Below, in pieces: positions 60,698-64,000 of a stretch of 64,000 bases of DNA; position 1 is the first letter of the stretch, and every line of letters starts with the position of its first letter. This DNA is from Acidobacteriota bacterium. GTDB taxonomy: Bacteria; Acidobacteriota; Blastocatellia; Pyrinomonadales; Pyrinomonadaceae. The stretch lies in contig JAHBSI010000003.1 of the NCBI GenBank assembly GCA_019639195.1, positions 186,001-250,000 on the forward strand, written 5' to 3'. The notes under the pieces were generated by a model that searched no databases, was not told the origin of the DNA, and worked only from the letters and a program-made list of their open reading frames with translations. Both the position numbers and the translations under genes were made by a program.

Positions 60698-61450
60698 ATG
60701 GAAGCAAAAAAGGTCTCTCCTCTGGCGATCATCGTCCTTGTTGGAACGATAGTCGTTTTGTTCGTGAACTGGTACGCCGTCGGAACGCTCAACGCGACCG
60801 CAGCGAACAGTATCGCCGCCCAATTCCCGACGCCGGTGACGCCGGCGGGCTATTCCGCGTCGCTTCTTACGATCGTTTACATCCTGATGATCGGATTTGC
60901 GCTCTTTCAGGCCTTACCAAAGAACGCGGCGAAATTTGCCGGCATTCGCATAACATACATTCTGACCTGCATTTTGAACTGTCTTTGGGTCGTCACATGG
61001 CATCGGTCGATGCCGGGCGTCTCTGCCTTCCTGATCGTCGCCCTCTTGGGCACGTTAATCGCGATGCTCGGCGCCGTCAAGAACGTCGGGACGGCGATGG
61101 AAGCTCTTTTTGCTAAAGGCACTTTCGGGCTCTACGCGGGCTGGGTGCTTGTGATGACGCTCGTCAACATCCTCGCGCTTGTGCGTTCGCAGGAAGTTGC
61201 GATGAGCGACGGTGCCTTTCAGACGCTCGGCGTCATCTGCCTCGGCATCGCGGCCGTCTCGGCGGTGCTTGTCCGTTGGAAGTTGAATAACTACTTTTTC
61301 CCACTCGCAATTGCGTGGATCGCGGCCGCCATCGGCGTCCGTCAAAGCGGCGAGACCGCGCTTGTCGTCGCGTCGGCAATTACGATGATCACGGGCCTCG
61401 TTACTGCCGCTACGGTCATCCTTACGCTCCCGACGCGTACTCACGCATGA
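60698..61450 (+). CDS. TspO/MBR-related polytopic membrane protein
   Basis: The 250-residue protein has eight or so hydrophobic segments. The stretch FPTPVTPAGYSASLLTIVYI and the LNCLWVVTWH motif resemble tryptophan-rich TspO/MBR-type proteins, in a longer form (TspO itself is about 160 residues). TspO proteins bind tetrapyrroles or sterols in membranes; the long relatives have no settled function. It overlaps the aroDE start by four bases (ATGA), so both are cotranscribed. Confidence 0.65.
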   Translation: MEAKKVSPLAIIVLVGTIVVLFVNWYAVGTLNATAANSIAAQFPTPVTPAGYSASLLTIVYILMIGFALFQALPKNAAKFAGIRITYILTCILNCLWVVTWHRSMPGVSAFLIVALLGTLIAMLGAVKNVGTAMEALFAKGTFGLYAGWVLVMTLVNILALVRSQEVAMSDGAFQTLGVICLGIAAVSAVLVRWKLNNYFFPLAIAWIAAAIGVRQSGETALVVASAITMITGLVTAATVILTLPTRTHA

Positions 61451-62949
61451 GCCGCGAATCGAAGATCTGTGTTGCCATCGCTCCGAAGAATGTGAGCGAA
61501 CTGGCCTCGCTTTTCAATAAAGCCCTCGCACAAAAGCCCGGTTTTATCGAGGTCCGGTTCGATGCCGTTGAGCCTTCCGAATTGCGGGCCGCTGTTGAAA
61601 AGGCGGCCGAACTCTCGCATCTCACGCGTCTTATCACGACATTTCGGCCAAAGCGCGAAGGCGGCTTTCGCGATATTTCCGATGCAGAACGGAAGGAGTT
61701 CTGGCAGCGCTTGCCTGCGGGAATCTGGGCCTGCGACGTTGAATCCGACGCCGTCTCATGGGTCGAACACAAGAATAAGATCGTCTCGAGGCACGATTTC
61801 GAAGGCGTGCCTGACGACATCGATGCACTTTTTGCCAACCTCTCAGAACTCGATACAAGGGCCGTGAAGCTCGCCGTGACGGCCGATGATGCCGTAACCA
61901 GCCTTCCGGCCTGGAAAACGCTTCTACGGGCGTCAGAACGCGGGCAAGAGGCCATCGTCATCGCGATGGGCGACGCGGGAAAATGGACACGAATTCTCGC
62001 GCCTTCGCGAGGTGCTCTGCTCACGTATGCGTCGCTCGATGCTGACGGTGCAACGGCCGCTGGACAGGTGACGGCAAAGGAGATGCGCGAGCTCTATCGT
62101 GTTGACGAGATCGACCTGAACACCCGTATTTTCGGCGTCATCGGCGACCCGATCGCCCAATCACTCTCGCCGAACATTCACGATCCGCTCTTCCAAAAGG
62201 CCGGGCTGAACGCCTTATTCCTGCCGTTCCTTGTAAAGGACCTTCGCGGGTTCATCGACAAATTCGTGCGTCCTCGGACGCAAGAATGCGGGCTCGACTT
62301 TGGCGGCTTGAGCGTGACGATGCCGCACAAGCTTGCGATCATCGAAATGCTCGACGAGATCGACGATTCGGCACGTGTGGTCGGGGCGGTGAACACGGTG
62401 AAGGTCGATGGCGAAAGGCTTATCGGTTACAACACCGACGCGGCCGGTTTCATCACGCCGCTCAAACAGCGTTTGCCGGACCTGAACGGCGTCCGGGTTG
62501 CGCTCTTTGGCGCCGGCGGTGCGGCAAGAGCGTGTATTTCCGCCCTCTCAGCAGAAGGTGCCGAGCTCACCGTCTTCGCACGCGATCCAAACGCCGCTCG
62601 AAGACTTCTGCTGGATCGCGAGATCGAGGTCCGCGATCTTCGCGAAGGGAACGAACTCGCGGGCTTTGACGTAATAGTTAATGGAACGCCGATCGGGATG
62701 CGTGGCGAATTCGAACATCTTTCGCCCGCGCCGAATGCGAGGTTTTCGAGCCGTCAGGTCGTTTTCGATCTGGTGACGAAAGCGGGCGACACGCCGCTGA
62801 TCTCGGCGGCAAAAGAAGCGGGTGCGAACGTGATCCCGGGTATCGAGATGCTTATTTCGCAAGGGCTTAGGCAATTTGAGATCTGGACGGGCGAGAAGGA
62901 CGATGAGCAGTTGGTCCGCCGTTCTCTTGCGGAGAAAATGAAGCAATGA
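61447..62949 (+). CDS. Bifunctional 3-dehydroquinate dehydratase (type I) / shikimate dehydrogenase
   Basis: The 500-residue protein is a fusion. Residues 1-220 are type I dehydroquinase: E35 and R37 in GFIEVRFDAVE, H116 in KIVSRHDFEG, and Schiff-base Lys141 in AVKLAVTADDA. Residues about 225-500 are shikimate dehydrogenase: GVIGDPIAQSLSPNIHDPLF, the Lys of SVTMPHKLAIIE, NTDAAGFITPL, and NADP-binding ALFGAGGAARACI. Together they convert 3-dehydroquinate to shikimate. The start at 61447 overlaps the TspO-like gene, and the stop overlaps the ThiF-like gene. aroK and aroA, the next steps, are at 31.8-33.6 kb. Confidence 0.94.
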   Translation: MSRESKICVAIAPKNVSELASLFNKALAQKPGFIEVRFDAVEPSELRAAVEKAAELSHLTRLITTFRPKREGGFRDISDAERKEFWQRLPAGIWACDVESDAVSWVEHKNKIVSRHDFEGVPDDIDALFANLSELDTRAVKLAVTADDAVTSLPAWKTLLRASERGQEAIVIAMGDAGKWTRILAPSRGALLTYASLDADGATAAGQVTAKEMRELYRVDEIDLNTRIFGVIGDPIAQSLSPNIHDPLFQKAGLNALFLPFLVKDLRGFIDKFVRPRTQECGLDFGGLSVTMPHKLAIIEMLDEIDDSARVVGAVNTVKVDGERLIGYNTDAAGFITPLKQRLPDLNGVRVALFGAGGAARACISALSAEGAELTVFARDPNAARRLLLDREIEVRDLREGNELAGFDVIVNGTPIGMRGEFEHLSPAPNARFSSRQVVFDLVTKAGDTPLISAAKEAGANVIPGIEMLISQGLRQFEIWTGEKDDEQLVRRSLAEKMKQ

Positions 62950-63965
62950 ACGAGCGTTACAGCCGACAGATCCTGTTTCATCCGATCGGAGCGGCCGGAC
63001 AGGAAAAGCTCGCTGCATCGACGGTTCTGCTCGTCGGCGTCGGAGCCCTTGGCTGTGCGCAGGCCGAGATGCTGGCTCGTGCCGGCGTCGGGAAGATCAG
63101 GCTCGTCGATCGTGATTTTGTCGAATACACGAACCTTCAGCGACAGACGCTTTTTACCGAAGATGATGCCGAGGAACGCCTGCCGAAGGCCGTAGCCGCG
63201 AAACGTCGCCTTTCACAGATAAATTGCGAGATCGAGATCGAAGAAACGGTCGCTGACGTGTCGAATTCGAACATAGAACGGCTCGTCGCGGGCTGCGATC
63301 TTGTGCTCGATGGAACGGATAATTTTCAGGTCCGCTATCTCGTAAATGACGCGTGCGTTAAGACAGGAATTCCCTGGATCTACGGAGCAGCGGTCTCGAG
63401 TTACGGGATGACGATGAACATCATACCGGGCGAAACTCCTTGCCTGCGGTGCATCTTTCCCGAGCTGCCCGATCCCGGTTCGGCCCCGACGTGTGATACG
63501 GCCGGCGTGATCGCACCATTGGTGATGCGTGTCGCGGCGATGCAGGTCGCTGAGGCGTTCAAGATACTCGTTGGCGACCGGGATTCGCTTAGCCGCAAGC
63601 TCAGGCAATTCGACGTTTGGACGAACGAGGAAAAGGCGATAGGCATCGGTTCGCCAGATCCGGACTGCAAAACGTGCGGAAAGCGGGATTTTGAATTCCT
63701 CAACGCCGAATCCAACGAATTTGCGGCCGTCCTTTGCGGCCGGAATGCCGTGCAGATCGCGCCTTCCACCGCCGGCAAACTCGATCTCGACCAGCTCGCC
63801 GATCGGCTCAAGTTCAATTTTTCGATAAATCAGAACGAGTATCTGCTGCGTTTTTCGCCGGATGCTTTTGAGGTTACGGTTTTTTCTGATGGCCGTGCGA
63901 TCGTCAAGGGAACTGACGATGCGACGGTCGCTCGCTCGCTCTACGCAAAGTATATCGGCGTCTGA
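62946..63965 (+). CDS. ThiF/MoeB-type adenylyltransferase
   Basis: The 339-residue protein begins with the family block RYSRQILFHPIGAAGQEKL. It has the ATP-binding VLLVGVGALGCAQAEMLARA, the Arg/Gln loop YTNLQRQTLF, the DGTDNFQVRYLVND substrate loop and two zinc CxxC pairs (CLRC and CKTC). Such proteins activate the C-terminal Gly of a ubiquitin-like sulfur carrier (ThiS or MoaD) by adenylation, for thiamine or molybdopterin synthesis. Which carrier is not clear. An extra C-terminal ubiquitin-like part (about 250-339) follows the second CxxC, with the block VFSDGRAIVKGTDDATVARS. It overlaps aroDE by four bases. Confidence 0.9.
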   Translation: MNERYSRQILFHPIGAAGQEKLAASTVLLVGVGALGCAQAEMLARAGVGKIRLVDRDFVEYTNLQRQTLFTEDDAEERLPKAVAAKRRLSQINCEIEIEETVADVSNSNIERLVAGCDLVLDGTDNFQVRYLVNDACVKTGIPWIYGAAVSSYGMTMNIIPGETPCLRCIFPELPDPGSAPTCDTAGVIAPLVMRVAAMQVAEAFKILVGDRDSLSRKLRQFDVWTNEEKAIGIGSPDPDCKTCGKRDFEFLNAESNEFAAVLCGRNAVQIAPSTAGKLDLDQLADRLKFNFSINQNEYLLRFSPDAFEVTVFSDGRAIVKGTDDATVARSLYAKYIGV

Positions 63966-63981
63966 GCAAGGAAGGTGTGTT

Positions 63982-64000
63982 ATGGCTGGCGCAAGGCCAA
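63982..64000 (+). CDS. First codons of a gene cut by the window edge
   Basis: An ATG at 63982 is preceded by AAGGAAGG (63968-63975), a strong ribosome-binding site at good spacing. Only six codons are visible (MAGARP), so no product can be assigned. It lies 16 bases after the ThiF-like gene, on the same strand, and is probably the next gene of that operon. Confidence 0.5.

Overview
The window is one contiguous, gene-dense piece of a moderately GC-rich bacterial chromosome. The gene content points to Acidobacteriota, most likely class Blastocatellia (Pyrinomonadaceae-like). The pointers are an Oar-type TonB-dependent receptor with an N-terminal carboxypeptidase-regulatory domain, a large exported PIG-L deacetylase next to a sodium:solute symporter, a radical SAM protein resembling tetraether/membrane-spanning lipid synthases, repeated ECF-sigma/anti-sigma/DUF4097 modules, and many exported beta-propeller proteins. 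This assignment is inference from gene content; the window holds no rRNA.

Layout. 1-966 (-): start of a phosphohexomutase cut by the window edge. 1.4-3.6 kb: radical SAM lipid-synthase-like gene behind a near-consensus sigma-54 promoter, closed by a terminator. 4.0-11.4 kb: TonB receptor, a strong hairpin, a 46-residue membrane microprotein, a symporter and a PIG-L deacetylase, read as an uptake and processing locus. 11.5-14.4 kb: argH and cysS, convergent. 14.6-18.6 kb: ECF sigma, zinc-finger anti-sigma factor, two DUF4097 proteins and dCTP deaminase. 18.6-21.9 kb (-): three-gene unit of a DUF4190 protein, an M48-like protein whose first zinc ligand is changed, and an acidic calcium-repeat protein. 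22.3-25.1 kb: aldehyde dehydrogenase and an exported peptidase T. 25.1-26.0 kb: gene-free repeat island. 26.0-30.6 kb (-): nadB, acyl-CoA ligase, cytochrome c, TIGR01777 epimerase. 30.7-33.6 kb (-): LysM/BON proteins, aroK, aroA. 33.7-38.2 kb: RsbW/RsbV-type pair, an exported unknown, era, prmA. 38.2-43.3 kb (-): double Ycf48-type propeller, RNase H, Rad50-like ATPase. 43.8-46.2 kb (-): second sigma/anti-sigma/DUF4097 module. 46.3-48.8 kb (-): DUF58 and MoxR. 49.0-49.6 kb: pilin-like protein and tRNA-Val(CAC). 49.9-55.5 kb: type I restriction-modification system hsdR-hsdS-hsdM, with a palindromic repeat inserted between hsdS and hsdM. 56.2-60.4 kb: secreted propeller and small unknown proteins. 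60.7-64.0 kb: TspO-like protein, fused aroD-aroE, ThiF/MoeB-like adenylyltransferase and the first codons of another gene.

The genes most worth pursuing are the sigma-54-driven lipid-synthase-like gene, the 18.6-21.9 kb operon, the duplicated sigma/anti-sigma/DUF4097 modules, the repeat island, and the restriction system next to the tRNA with its palindromic insertion. No CRISPR array, rRNA or intact transposase was seen.
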